The notes under the pieces are model-generated. The model did no database searches. It was not told the DNA's origin and saw only the letters and a list, made by a program, of their open reading frames with translations. Made by a program: the position numbers and the translations under genes. From the NCBI RefSeq assembly GCF_000808535.1, contig NZ_JWLV01000001.1, positions 310,001 to 374,000 on the forward strand: a DNA stretch of 64,000 nt, written 5' to 3'. Origin of the DNA: Vibrio sinaloensis. Its GTDB lineage: Bacteria; Pseudomonadota; Gammaproteobacteria; Enterobacterales; Vibrionaceae. Of this stretch, positions 48,233-57,526 are shown in pieces. Positions within the stretch are counted from its first letter, which is position 1. Each line of letters opens with the position of its first letter.

Positions 48233-49891
48233 ATGGAAAGAGAGAGTATGGACTTTGATGTCGTCATCGTCGGCGCTGGCCCTGCGGGGTTATCAGCGGC
48301 GTGTCGGCTGGCTCAATTGTCTCAAGAACACGAGCATCCGCTTTCCATCTGCGTTGTCGAGAAAGCTCCCGAAATTGGCGCGCACATCCTTTCCGGCGCA
48401 GTATTTGAAACCACCGCACTTGATGAACTACTACCCAATTGGCGACAAATGGAGGCGCCGCTCTCAACGCCAGTCACGCAAGAGCACTTGGTTTATCTGA
48501 CCACCGAGCACAACCATCTATCGATTCCCGAGTTTCTTACGCCCGAGGCGATGAAAAATGGCCCAGAGAACAGAGTAATGAGCCTGAGTAAAATGTGTCG
48601 CTGGCTTGCTGATCACGCTCAGAATCTTGGCGTCGAAATCTTTCCTGGTTTTCCGGCTAAAGAGTTATGCTTTGATGCTCAGGGGCAAGTGACAGGAATC
48701 ATTACCGCCGACATGGGGTTAGATAAATCAGGGGCAGCCAAAAACACGTTCCAACCCGGAGTCGTACTTAGCGCCAAGCAAACCATATTTGCAGAGGGGG
48801 CTCGAGGTCACCTTGGAAAGCAGCTCCTAACTCATTTTTCGCTTGATAAGGACTGCCAACCTCAACACTACGCTCTGGGCATTAAAGAAGTGTGGCAACT
48901 ACCCAATGGCGACCCGCGTTATCAACCTGGTCTTGTGCTCCATTCGATTGGTTGGCCGCTCAGCGAGAGCGACACAACTGGTGGCGGGTTTTTATATCAC
49001 CTTGAAGATAATTTGGTTACCGTTGGCTTAATTACAGACCTCAACTATCAAAACCCTTACCTCAGCCCATTTGATGAGTTTCAGCGCCTTAAGCACCATC
49101 CGCAATTTTGTCAGTACCTTGAGGGGGCTGAGCGCATCGCATACGGTGCACGTGCGATCGCAAAGGGCGGACTGCTTTCATTACCCAAACAACAATTCCC
49201 TGGCGGGTTACTGATTGGGTGTAACGCGGGTACACTCAACCCTGCGAAAATCAAAGGCTGCCACTGCGCGATGAAGTCCGGTATGTTGGCTGCAGAGGCC
49301 ATATTCAGTGCACTGCAAAATAATCAAGACGAAGCCGATTACCACAGTTTATTTCGTGACTCTTGGCTTTACCAAGAACTTGACCAATCGCGTAACTTTG
49401 CGGGAATGGTGAACAAGTTTGGTCCTATATTGGGCGGTGCTCTCTCCTTATTTGAACAACAAGTTTGGCAACGAATGACAGGTGGAACAAGCCAATGGAA
49501 TGTAAGCGACCTACTCGCAGATCATGCCCAGCTGTTAGCCAAAACCAAGTTTCAACCCATCGACTACCCTGCGCCAGATGGCATCATCAGCTTTGATAAG
49601 ACCTCTTCGGTGTACCTATCATCCACCTTTCATGAAGAGAATCAGCCTTGCCATCTGCACATTGGCGACCAGCTCATTCCGATCAAACTGCATCTGCCCA
49701 TGTTTGATGAGCCGAGCCAACGCTACTGCCCAGCTGGAGTGTATGAAATCATTGAGGTGGAGGGGCAAAGCCAGCTTCAAATTAACGCGAGTAACTGTTT
49801 GCACTGCAAAACCTGCGACATCAAAGATCCGTCCCAGAATATTACGTGGGAGCCGCCAGAGGGTGGCGGCCCCAATTACTCCATCATGTAA
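48233..49891 (+). CDS. Electron transfer flavoprotein-ubiquinone oxidoreductase
   Basis: 552 residues, the usual length. The start at 48233 (MERESMDFDVVIVGAGPAGL) is kept because the same MERE opening is known in Pseudomonas ETF-QO and AAGGTG lies upstream. The protein has a Rossmann FAD motif GAGPAGLSAA at about 14-23, and near the C-terminus the 4Fe-4S cysteines in NCLHCKTCDIKDP, followed by WEPPEGGGPNY. It is a peripheral inner-membrane enzyme that reduces ubiquinone with electrons from EtfAB. The divergent etfBA operon and the shared palindrome point to joint control. Confidence 0.95.
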   Translation: MERESMDFDVVIVGAGPAGLSAACRLAQLSQEHEHPLSICVVEKAPEIGAHILSGAVFETTALDELLPNWRQMEAPLSTPVTQEHLVYLTTEHNHLSIPEFLTPEAMKNGPENRVMSLSKMCRWLADHAQNLGVEIFPGFPAKELCFDAQGQVTGIITADMGLDKSGAAKNTFQPGVVLSAKQTIFAEGARGHLGKQLLTHFSLDKDCQPQHYALGIKEVWQLPNGDPRYQPGLVLHSIGWPLSESDTTGGGFLYHLEDNLVTVGLITDLNYQNPYLSPFDEFQRLKHHPQFCQYLEGAERIAYGARAIAKGGLLSLPKQQFPGGLLIGCNAGTLNPAKIKGCHCAMKSGMLAAEAIFSALQNNQDEADYHSLFRDSWLYQELDQSRNFAGMVNKFGPILGGALSLFEQQVWQRMTGGTSQWNVSDLLADHAQLLAKTKFQPIDYPAPDGIISFDKTSSVYLSSTFHEENQPCHLHIGDQLIPIKLHLPMFDEPSQRYCPAGVYEIIEVEGQSQLQINASNCLHCKTCDIKDPSQNITWEPPEGGGPNYSIM

Positions 49892-49896
49892 CGTGA

Positions 49897-52458
49897 CTAA
49901 AGGGAAAAGTCTTGAAGTACTTTTTGATGAAACATCATGCTTCGATTGAGCACATTAACGAGGTTTTGTTGCTCTAGCACCGTCAAGTCGCTCACCGTCA
50001 GGTTGTCGTTGATGTGTCTTAAGTCACTGTACTCAATCACCTGATTCATAAAACGCAGATGCCAAATGTGATCAAAGATGTAGACCATCTCTCGGTACGT
50101 TCTGGCATCTATTTCCTGCGCGGCAAACAACCCTTTCAACCGTTCAATGGTGTTGCATTCACGAATGTCGTGTTTAAGCGCATAGAGACGGCAGAAGATT
50201 TCCATCGGTCTTAAGCAATCTTTTAGATTGATCATCGCTCGCCCTTCACTCTTTTCCGTCACCAATTGGCCATCGCTATCTAGAGGGATCGCATGGTTCA
50301 TACAGTTTTGCGCATACACATTGATAAACTCGGGGTTCTGCTTAAGTAGATGCTGGATATGGCTCTGAATGTTATCCGCCAGAGCGAACTCTCCAAATGT
50401 AGAGCGTATATCGAAAAACACGTTGAGCTCCAAAATGCCCTCAGGTGTTGCTTGCTCAATCCAGTGAGAGAAGTTGGCTTGCCACTCCTTTTCACTCAAA
50501 CACCATTGATGATTCGACGCCATGATCAAGCCATCACAATAGCGATAGCCCGCTTGGTTCAACATCGCGCACACCTTTTCTGCTAGGTGCAGGAAGTAGC
50601 GTCGCGTTGCCTTGAGATCTTGGTCATCGGGCGTTTCAAAGACGATGGCGTTATCTTGATCGGAGAACAACGTCATGTCATGGCGGGCATTACTCCCAAA
50701 AGACAAAAACGAGAACGGCACGGGTGGCTCACCAATCTCTTCAATGGTTAACTCAATAAAACGGCAGATTGCCGCGTCGTAGGTTTGCCCTATTAACCGT
50801 CTTAGATGATCAGGTCGCGTCCCAGCAGCAATCATTTCACGAATCAGATCGGTTAATCGGTTAAGTGATTCAACCACATGGCTATGACTTTCTCCTTGCT
50901 CAATATCCGCCACGATACTGCTACTGGTCTTGCGATAGTCAGAACTGGCCGTCATCGAGTGGAAACTAGCGCCATAGACTTTGCGCACAATCGGACGAAA
51001 TGAAATCACGTGACCGAGCTTTTCGGAAAGGAAAATGCGTGAAGTGCTAAGGATAATGTCAATTTCACGGCCACTTTTGGTCACGATTTGCGCTTCAAAC
51101 TCGTTGGGCTCGGCTTCATGGCTAAATAGCTTAAGGAGATGTTCAAGAACCTGGGAGTTTTGTTCCGCTGTCGAAAACAGCTGCTGCCAGATCGTTTGTG
51201 ATTTTAGCTCGGTGTCGGTGTAGCCAAGCAGTTGGTGCAGCCGAGTATTGGAAAAGACAATCTTGCCATCGGCCTCCAAAATGTAGCCCTCATTCGATGA
51301 CTCGACCAAAGCTTTATAACGGTTTTTCGCTTCATGCAAGGCAACTTCGGCGCGCATTTTGCGTTTTTCCATCGCTTTCGACTGGGCGATGACGTAGAAC
51401 ATGATAAGGGCTAAGCCGAGGGTAATCGCAACGAAAACGCGATACAGCGTGCTCTCGAGATGATCAATTTCCTGTTGTACATCTTCTAGGTAAACCCCAG
51501 TCCCAACGACCCACTGCCACTCTTCAACCCCTTCAACGTAGGTCATTTTGGGAGCAGTGATCGTGGCGTCATCTTTCCACTGCCAGAGGTATTCCAAATA
51601 CCCTTCATGAGAGCTTTCGACCAGCTTTACCAACTCGACAAAAATAGGAAAATCCGAGCTTTTTTCGCTTTCGTAGTAATGGGTTAAATCTTGGTTGGTC
51701 AAGTCGCTGCGGTAGGGGTGCATGATCATTCTTGGATGCATGTCAGTAATGAAAAAGTAGTCCTTGTTTTCCGGACCGTAGCGCATCGCTTTTATGTCTA
51801 GCGCCGCTTTACGTTGCGCCTCTTCTAAACTGATTTCACCGCGTTTTTCCATCTCGACGTAGCGGTCAACGACACTCACCGCAGTGGAGGTGAGCTCTTT
51901 GAGCATCTGCTGCTTTTGTCCCACCATTGACGCTTCCACTAAAGGCAGGATGAGATAAATGATGGCGGTGACAAACAGGATAATGGCACTGATGGTTGGC
52001 AGCACAATTCTCAAACCAAAACGGCTTAAAGGGGAGTCTTGCTCACTTTGCACTGCGCTTAAGCCGCTGAAATAGTCAGCCAGTTCGGATTCATCAAGCA
52101 CGTCGCCAAGTTGGGCGTGGTGGCTAGTATCGTGGTATTTCGCGGTGAAAGAGCCGTTTTCAAAATCCGCTCGGGTCGGTAGATAGCCGTGGTAATCGTC
52201 ACGTATATGAGTTTCGAGCACATCTTTGATCTGTTGGCTGGTGTACTTATCACCGAACTCTTGGATCGCTTCTGCGAGTGCTTCTTTGCAATGACGAAAA
52301 CGACGATGGGAATAAGGATCGAAATCGACTTTTTTCGCCATCGTCTCGTTGTGGCCTTGACCACTGTAATCGAAAAAACCGTCAATCCAACGGTGGATGT
52401 CTTCCGCTCGTATCCCATACAGATGCTCTGTGCGATCGGCGTGTTCTGAAATTTTCAT
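49897..52458 (-). CDS. Membrane Cache-PAS sensor fused to a GlnD-like nucleotidyltransferase (DUF294-type)
   Basis: 853 residues with an unusual order. Residues 1-150 form a soluble domain with IHRWIDGFFD, RHCKEALAEAIQEFG and HIRDDYHGYLPTRADFE, whose pattern recalls DUF6915. A membrane helix (about 152-174), a periplasmic single-Cache domain (YFFITDMHPRMIMHP, then EWQWVVGTGVYLEDV) and a second helix (about 340-358) follow. A PAS domain lies at about 381-490. The C-terminus is a nucleotidyltransferase domain with FGSNARHDMTLFSDQDN, where Asp600 and Asp602 fit the GSxxR...SDxD active site, and a DUF294-type helical tail. An extracellular small ligand may therefore control nucleotidyl transfer to an unknown target. 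It is convergent with the ETF-QO gene, 5 bp apart. Confidence 0.8.
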   Translation of the reverse strand: MKISEHADRTEHLYGIRAEDIHRWIDGFFDYSGQGHNETMAKKVDFDPYSHRRFRHCKEALAEAIQEFGDKYTSQQIKDVLETHIRDDYHGYLPTRADFENGSFTAKYHDTSHHAQLGDVLDESELADYFSGLSAVQSEQDSPLSRFGLRIVLPTISAIILFVTAIIYLILPLVEASMVGQKQQMLKELTSTAVSVVDRYVEMEKRGEISLEEAQRKAALDIKAMRYGPENKDYFFITDMHPRMIMHPYRSDLTNQDLTHYYESEKSSDFPIFVELVKLVESSHEGYLEYLWQWKDDATITAPKMTYVEGVEEWQWVVGTGVYLEDVQQEIDHLESTLYRVFVAITLGLALIMFYVIAQSKAMEKRKMRAEVALHEAKNRYKALVESSNEGYILEADGKIVFSNTRLHQLLGYTDTELKSQTIWQQLFSTAEQNSQVLEHLLKLFSHEAEPNEFEAQIVTKSGREIDIILSTSRIFLSEKLGHVISFRPIVRKVYGASFHSMTASSDYRKTSSSIVADIEQGESHSHVVESLNRLTDLIREMIAAGTRPDHLRRLIGQTYDAAICRFIELTIEEIGEPPVPFSFLSFGSNARHDMTLFSDQDNAIVFETPDDQDLKATRRYFLHLAEKVCAMLNQAGYRYCDGLIMASNHQWCLSEKEWQANFSHWIEQATPEGILELNVFFDIRSTFGEFALADNIQSHIQHLLKQNPEFINVYAQNCMNHAIPLDSDGQLVTEKSEGRAMINLKDCLRPMEIFCRLYALKHDIRECNTIERLKGLFAAQEIDARTYREMVYIFDHIWHLRFMNQVIEYSDLRHINDNLTVSDLTVLEQQNLVNVLNRSMMFHQKVLQDFSL

Positions 52459-52632
52459 GCAGTATTAGCCACTTTCTTGCATATTGATAAATTAGTCAAA
52501 AATGTGTGGTGCGTAGCATTTTTATTACGAAGTAATCATCGTACCAATGACACCGAAGCATTATTTAATCGAAATCAATAATCACGTCATACCCCTTTCT
52601 TAGTATGAGGCCAATGTTTCGAAGTGATTTTT

Positions 52633-52823
52633 GACAAGATGCCCAAGAGTTGTCTTGTCTTCACCAACGAAGTGAACCTATGTTAGTCCCGCCTTTTCAA
52701 TAAGATAAGGCTCTTGGTAGCGTCTGGGATGTCGTCTCGTACTGATCGAAGGTCAGTATACCAAGTGCAAGTGGAGCACTCATTGACATGGTTCAACTTC
52801 GTCTCATTACAAAGGAAGACGAA
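52633..52823 (+). ncRNA. Structured leader RNA (riboswitch-like) before the DUF3360 transporter gene
   Basis: Successive stems are visible. GACAAGA/TCTTGTC is at 52633-52659, TTCAC/GTGAA at 52660-52676, and GCCTT/AAGGC at 52691-52711. A three-way junction is closed by CTTGGTA (52713-52719) with TACCAAG (52759-52765) and contains TACTGA/TCAGTA and a weaker GGGA/TCTC stem. AGTGC (52764-52768) can instead pair with GCACT (52776-52780), which competes with the junction-closing stem. Last, TTCGTCT (52798-52804) pairs with AGACGAA (52817-52823), holding the Shine-Dalgarno AAAGGA in its loop right before the ATG. This is a plausible aptamer plus translational switch. No known family is assigned. Confidence 0.5.
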
Positions 52824-54281
52824 ATGTCTAACAAAAGTAAAACCTTTTATAGGGATATGCGCAAGAAAGCGCATGAGTTTGAGAGCCGTGAAGAGTTTCT
52901 CAATCATGATCTAAAAATCATGAACTTCCGCCGCTGGGGTATTCATTTACCGTCACGCGATTACAGTGTCGAGCTTGAAGACTTAGTGCCAGCATTGGCG
53001 GCAACCATTGGTAAGGTGGTGATGGTGACGGCCATGGTCGCGGTATTTGCTGCACAATTTGGCTTATCTCCGGAGTTTGTCGCAGAAAACGTTCGCTATG
53101 AACTGCTGATCGCAGGTGCGCTGTTCGTTATCCTTTTCTCTGCAATTTTAAACCCTAACTCAAACTTGGCGGGCACTCATGGCCCGATGATTCCGTTAAT
53201 CCCCTTGATTGCCGCAGCCGGTGGACACCCGCTCGCTTTGGGGATCATGGTCTGTATGTTCGGTTTTATCCTCGCCTATACCAAAGGGGGATCAAAGCTG
53301 ATGACGCTGACAGGTGTTGGCGTTCGGGGCGGTTTGCTTATCTACCTTGGGGCGGTTGGTCTGATTGGTCAGATCAATAAAACCGAAGCGTGGGCAGCCA
53401 GTACCGATCAAGGCTACATCTCGTTTGCAGTCATTGGTGTCACCCTAGCCGTTTACGCCTATCTTGCGAAAATCAACAAGCGTTGGTTGGCGATTCCACT
53501 ATGTTCACTGATTGCTGGTATTGTTGCTTATGTGCTAGGGGCAGAGTTCGCCTTTACTACAGAGCCGGGTCTGCCGCACTTCAGCCCATTCTACTGGTGG
53601 GGTGAAGACACAGGTTGGCAACTTGGCTGGCCAAATCTAGAACACTTTATCGCGGTAACTCCGTTTGCGTTGCTTGCAGTCGCGATGTGGTCGCCCGACT
53701 ATCTTGGTCACCGTGTTTTCCAAGAGCTGAACTACCCGAAAGAAGCCAAAGGCGTTCTTATGGACGTTGATGACACTATGATGGTGGCTTCGATTCGCCA
53801 AGGTATTGGTTCATTCCTTGGTGGTGGTAACCTAGCCTCTTCTTGGGGTACGTACATGATTCCAGCGGCTATCGCAAAACGTCCGATTCCGGGTGGCGCG
53901 CTACTCACAGGTATTATGTGTATCGCCGCAGCTGTCATTGGTTACCCAATGGATCTGGCGATGTGGGAACCGGTTCTGCGCGTTGCCTTGATCGTTGGTG
54001 TATTCTTACCTCTTCTTGAAGCAGGTATGCAGATGATTCATAAGCACAAAGACTCTCTCAGCGCGGGTATTTGTATCTTTGCGTGTGCTTTCGTTAACCC
54101 TGTATTTGGCTGGGCAACCACCATGCTGCTCGATAACATGGGTCTAATTGGCGACCATGAACGTGCAAAAGAGCTGTCAGCGAAAGATAAGTACCTGATC
54201 CCTGGATTGGCGTTCGTGATTTGTGTCGGCTCACTGGCGATTGTTGGTCAATTGCCTGGAATTCCAGCACTCATTGGCTAA
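52824..54281 (+). CDS. DUF3360 family transporter
   Basis: 485 residues from the ATG at 52824 with AAAGGAAG upstream. The frame is open to 52788. A hydrophilic N-terminus of about 50 residues (MSNKSKTFYRDMRKKAHEF) is followed by about 12 membrane segments. NPNSNLAGTHGPMIPLIPL and SFLGGGNLASSWGTYMIPAAI resemble the re-entrant segments of the SulP/nucleobase-transporter fold, in keeping with DUF3360. Substrate is unknown. It is a single gene with a long structured leader and its own terminator. Confidence 0.85.
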   Translation: MSNKSKTFYRDMRKKAHEFESREEFLNHDLKIMNFRRWGIHLPSRDYSVELEDLVPALAATIGKVVMVTAMVAVFAAQFGLSPEFVAENVRYELLIAGALFVILFSAILNPNSNLAGTHGPMIPLIPLIAAAGGHPLALGIMVCMFGFILAYTKGGSKLMTLTGVGVRGGLLIYLGAVGLIGQINKTEAWAASTDQGYISFAVIGVTLAVYAYLAKINKRWLAIPLCSLIAGIVAYVLGAEFAFTTEPGLPHFSPFYWWGEDTGWQLGWPNLEHFIAVTPFALLAVAMWSPDYLGHRVFQELNYPKEAKGVLMDVDDTMMVASIRQGIGSFLGGGNLASSWGTYMIPAAIAKRPIPGGALLTGIMCIAAAVIGYPMDLAMWEPVLRVALIVGVFLPLLEAGMQMIHKHKDSLSAGICIFACAFVNPVFGWATTMLLDNMGLIGDHERAKELSAKDKYLIPGLAFVICVGSLAIVGQLPGIPALIG

Positions 54282-54305
54282 GCCATAAATCACTCTGAAT
54301 CCATC

Positions 54306-54338
54306 AAAAGCGCAGGCCATTTGGTCTGCGCTTTTTTA
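54306..54338 (+). terminator. Terminator after the DUF3360 gene
   Basis: AAAGCGCAG and CTGCGCTTT stem (54307-54315, 54326-54334) followed by a T-run. Confidence 0.9.
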
Positions 54339-54612
54339 TTGTTCGCGCCCTTCTTCTGATTGGACAAGAAACATCCAATTATCGGTTATTCTCACCGCTT
54401 TCTACTCATCAAATCTATCAATAGAAATCGTTTTCGCTACAAAAAATCAACAATATTTGAAAAATATACGATTAAGTTGAAAAAGAGATTCCAATCACAT
54501 TTTATTTGGTTATAATTCGCGCCCATTGCGCTTTATGTTGATAAACGCAAACTTAATTTGAATTAATCGACTGTTAACCCCTCCTCTCCCCAGAGGACAA
54601 CCGAGAATAAAA
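54339..54612. promoter_or_regulatory. Upstream region of the OFA-family transporter gene
   Basis: About 270 bp, AT-rich. Two hairpins lie near the start of the gene: GCG-C-TTTAT/ATAAA-CGC around 54529-54549, and TCCTCT/AGAGGA with a CCCC loop around 54583-54598. The second places the only purine-rich AGAGGA tract 15 or so bases before the ATG in a stem. Confidence 0.4.
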
Positions 54613-55845
54613 ATGAGCAAGATTGATAAAGCTATGCGCATCCTGCTAGCAGGTTTCTGTATCAACCTTTGTCTTGGCATCCTGTATGCTTGGAGTGTAT
54701 TCAACAAAGCACTAGTGACTGAATCAGGCTGGACGGCTGCTGAAGCATCTGCGCCTTACGCGACTGCAACTATCACTTTCTCTATCTGTCTTCTTGTTGC
54801 AGGTATTCTTCAAGACCGTATGGGTCCACGTTTGATTCTTATCCTAGGTACTGTTCTAACAGGTCTAGGTATGATCGCATCGGGCTTTGTTAACTCTCCA
54901 CTGATGCTAAACATCACTTTCGGTGTGATCACGGGTGCAGGTATCGGTTTTGGTTACGCGTGTCTTTCACCTTCTGCGATGAAGTGGTTCCACGCATCGA
55001 AGAAAGGTATGGTTAACGGCATCATCGCCGCAGGTTTTGGTCTTGCTGCTATCTACCTAGCGCCTGTGACTTCTGCGCTGATCGACAGCATGGGCATCCA
55101 AACAAGCTTCTTAGTGCTTGGTGTGGGTATTCTTGCTATCGCGGTTCCTCTAGCAGCGACAATCAACAACCCACCAGCGGATTACACGCCAACTGAACCT
55201 AAAGTCAAAGAAGGCCAAGCACCTAAGGTTGTGAAGAAGTCTGACGACCTAACTTGGAAAGCAATGCTGAAAACGCCTCAGTTCTACTCTCTATGGATCA
55301 TGTACGCGTTCGCCGCTTCTGTTGGTCTTATGATCATCGGTAACATCACAACGATTGCAAGCGTTCAAGCGAACCTGCCAAACGCGGTTTACCTAGCGTC
55401 TATCCTTGCAGTATTTAACTCAGGCGGTCGTGTAGCAGCAGGTATGCTTGCAGACAAGATTGGTGGCGTTCGTACACTTCTTCTAGCGTTCGTTCTACAG
55501 GGCATCAACATGGTTCTGTTTGCAACGTTCAAATCTGAATTTACGCTGATCATCGGTACTGCAATTGCAGCGGTTGGTTACGGTACGCTTCTAGCAGTGT
55601 TCCCTACTCTAACGGCTGAATTCTACGGTCTGAAGAACTACGGCACTAACTATGGCGTGCTATACACAGCATGGGGTATCGGTGGTGCAATCGGTGCTGC
55701 TGTGGTTGGTTTCTCAATGACTAACGGTGACGGCTACGGTCTTGCTTACACGATCTCAGCAGCGATGATGGCGGTTTGTATTGTGCTAGCGTTCATCACC
55801 AAGCCGCTGACTGAAGCGAAAGTCGCGCAGCTGAAAAACGCATAA
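54613..55845 (+). CDS. MFS transporter, OFA (oxalate/formate antiporter) family
   Basis: 410 residues, 12 membrane helices with a hydrophilic central loop (about 195-215: TPTEPKVKEGQAPKVVKKSD). The opening RILLAGFCINLCLGILYAWS and the block GVITGAGIGFGYACLSPSAM are typical of the OFA family, which includes YhjX and OxlT. Substrates in the family are small carboxylates, and the exact one is unknown here. Codon choice is strongly biased to frequent codons (many GGT, CGT, ATC), suggesting high expression. Single gene with terminator. Confidence 0.88.
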   Translation: MSKIDKAMRILLAGFCINLCLGILYAWSVFNKALVTESGWTAAEASAPYATATITFSICLLVAGILQDRMGPRLILILGTVLTGLGMIASGFVNSPLMLNITFGVITGAGIGFGYACLSPSAMKWFHASKKGMVNGIIAAGFGLAAIYLAPVTSALIDSMGIQTSFLVLGVGILAIAVPLAATINNPPADYTPTEPKVKEGQAPKVVKKSDDLTWKAMLKTPQFYSLWIMYAFAASVGLMIIGNITTIASVQANLPNAVYLASILAVFNSGGRVAAGMLADKIGGVRTLLLAFVLQGINMVLFATFKSEFTLIIGTAIAAVGYGTLLAVFPTLTAEFYGLKNYGTNYGVLYTAWGIGGAIGAAVVGFSMTNGDGYGLAYTISAAMMAVCIVLAFITKPLTEAKVAQLKNA

Positions 55846-55866
55846 TCGATTGAATTACGATGAGAA

Positions 55867-55896
55867 AGGCTTAACCTAAGGGTTAAGCCTTTTTTA
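55867..55896 (+). terminator. Terminator after the OFA transporter gene
   Basis: AGGCTTAACC and GGTTAAGCCT form a 10-bp stem with a 4-base loop, followed by TTTTTT. Confidence 0.92.
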
Positions 55897-55909
55897 TTGT
55901 CTATTGGTT

Positions 55910-57520
55910 ATGGAAAACACGGTCGAGCTCGCCCCAGATTACTACCTGGATAACTTTTTCAAACTCACTCATCACGCCACCCAGTGGTACAGCGATTTAC
56001 TTAGCCAAGATGAACATCAATGGCTTGCGACGTTCGACGCGATCAGCAAAGGGGCTCAATGCCTGCTTGTTCGTCTTTATAGCCGCAAAGGGCATTGGTT
56101 TCGTAGCGACAAACTCAACTATCCAGAAATCGATACTATCCAGTCGGCTTTGGCTGAATTGGCCGCTCATGATTTTGTCTCGCTCTCCCCTGAGCTCACA
56201 AACCAAGAATTAGCCGTAAATCTACTAACCAAACCTGAGATCCTAGCGCTTTATCCTCAGTATCCGAAATCCCTCAAGAAAGACGCATTAGTTGCGTGCC
56301 TAAGCGAAGAGAATTTTGACCAATTTGAGGCGCTTGAGTTTACCGTGATCAAACTCAACTCCGCCCACATGATTGATCTCTTGCTCACGCTCTTTTTCGC
56401 CAATACCCATCAAGATCTGAGTCAGTTTGTGCTGGATGATTTGGGCTTGCATAAATTTGAGCAATATCAGCTAAGTAAAGCTCGACGTTTTTTCGAGAGC
56501 AGAGAACAAATCGATCGCCTTATCGAACTCAGCCAACTGTCTAACCTCTATTGGCAGTGTGACAGAAAAAACAAAACCAATCTCGACACCTTAATCGGAG
56601 CTATGCCCGCTCCTGTTGAACACCGATACGTCGACCGTAAACGCGAGCACATGATCAACGATATCGCCCGTGATTACGAACGGTTAAACGAATTTGAGAC
56701 GGCTCTTACCCTGTTTGAGCAGACCAAACTGACACCGAGTAGAGAACGCCGCGCTCGCATCTACGACAAGCTAGAACAGAACGACTTATTTAGTGACATT
56801 GTCACAGAAATGCTTACCTCCCCTATCGATATTGCTGAGCTTGAAATCGCAGAAAAGTTAAAACAACGCGTTATGCGCAAACAAGGTTTTAAAGTCCCAC
56901 GCGCAAGCAAACCAACGTGCAGTGAGTATCGAGTTGAACTGGATCTATCCCAACAACGTGTTGAACTGGCGTCCAAAGCCTATTTTGAGAACCTAGGTTG
57001 GACGGTTTTCTACAGCGAGAACATATTGTTAAACAGCTTGTTTGGATTGACGTTTTGGGAGGCGATCTTCGCGCCAATTGAAGGGGCATTTATCAACGCC
57101 TATCAGCACCGTCCACTCGACTTGTACCATTCGGATTTTGCTAGTAAGCGGCAGCAAGCAATCAATGACGCACTCGAGAAAATTCGATGTGGGGATACGC
57201 AATCGCTGTTTGACACTTATCGAGCCAAATTTGGCATCAGTAACCCATTTGTCCATTGGGGTCTGTTCGATGAGGCGCTGTTAACCATGGCGTTAAGCCA
57301 CATTCCAACTAACATGCTCGCTGAGTTGTTCACCGTCATGTTGAGCGATCTAAAACTTTTCCGCAGTGGTATGCCAGATCTTATCGCCTTCAAAGACGGG
57401 ACCTTTGAGTGGATTGAAGTAAAAGGACCTGGCGACAAGCTGCAAGACAACCAGTGGCGATGGTTTAATGAATTTGAACGATTCGACGTCCCATTTTCGG
57501 TCTGTTACGTCAATCAATAA
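55910..57520 (+). CDS. FAN1-like VRR-NUC domain nuclease
   Basis: 536 residues from the ATG at 55910. A TTG lies six bases earlier. The N-terminal part matches FAN1 proteins: ISKGAQCLLVRLYSRKGHWF, then LNYPEI. A helical middle region follows. The C-terminal VRR-NUC domain has GMPDLIAF, WIEVKGPGDKLQDNQ, the PD-(D/E)xK active site with Asp, Glu and Lys in place. FAN1 homologues are structure-selective 5' flap endo/exonucleases acting in interstrand crosslink repair. It starts only 20 bp after the transporter terminator and is convergent with the M23 gene. Confidence 0.88.
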   Translation: MENTVELAPDYYLDNFFKLTHHATQWYSDLLSQDEHQWLATFDAISKGAQCLLVRLYSRKGHWFRSDKLNYPEIDTIQSALAELAAHDFVSLSPELTNQELAVNLLTKPEILALYPQYPKSLKKDALVACLSEENFDQFEALEFTVIKLNSAHMIDLLLTLFFANTHQDLSQFVLDDLGLHKFEQYQLSKARRFFESREQIDRLIELSQLSNLYWQCDRKNKTNLDTLIGAMPAPVEHRYVDRKREHMINDIARDYERLNEFETALTLFEQTKLTPSRERRARIYDKLEQNDLFSDIVTEMLTSPIDIAELEIAEKLKQRVMRKQGFKVPRASKPTCSEYRVELDLSQQRVELASKAYFENLGWTVFYSENILLNSLFGLTFWEAIFAPIEGAFINAYQHRPLDLYHSDFASKRQQAINDALEKIRCGDTQSLFDTYRAKFGISNPFVHWGLFDEALLTMALSHIPTNMLAELFTVMLSDLKLFRSGMPDLIAFKDGTFEWIEVKGPGDKLQDNQWRWFNEFERFDVPFSVCYVNQ

Positions 57521-57526
57521 ATGAGG

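Noticed and set aside
57289..57298. ATGGCGTTAA inside the FAN1-like gene
   Set aside because: A 10-base match inside coding sequence without the rest of the motif.
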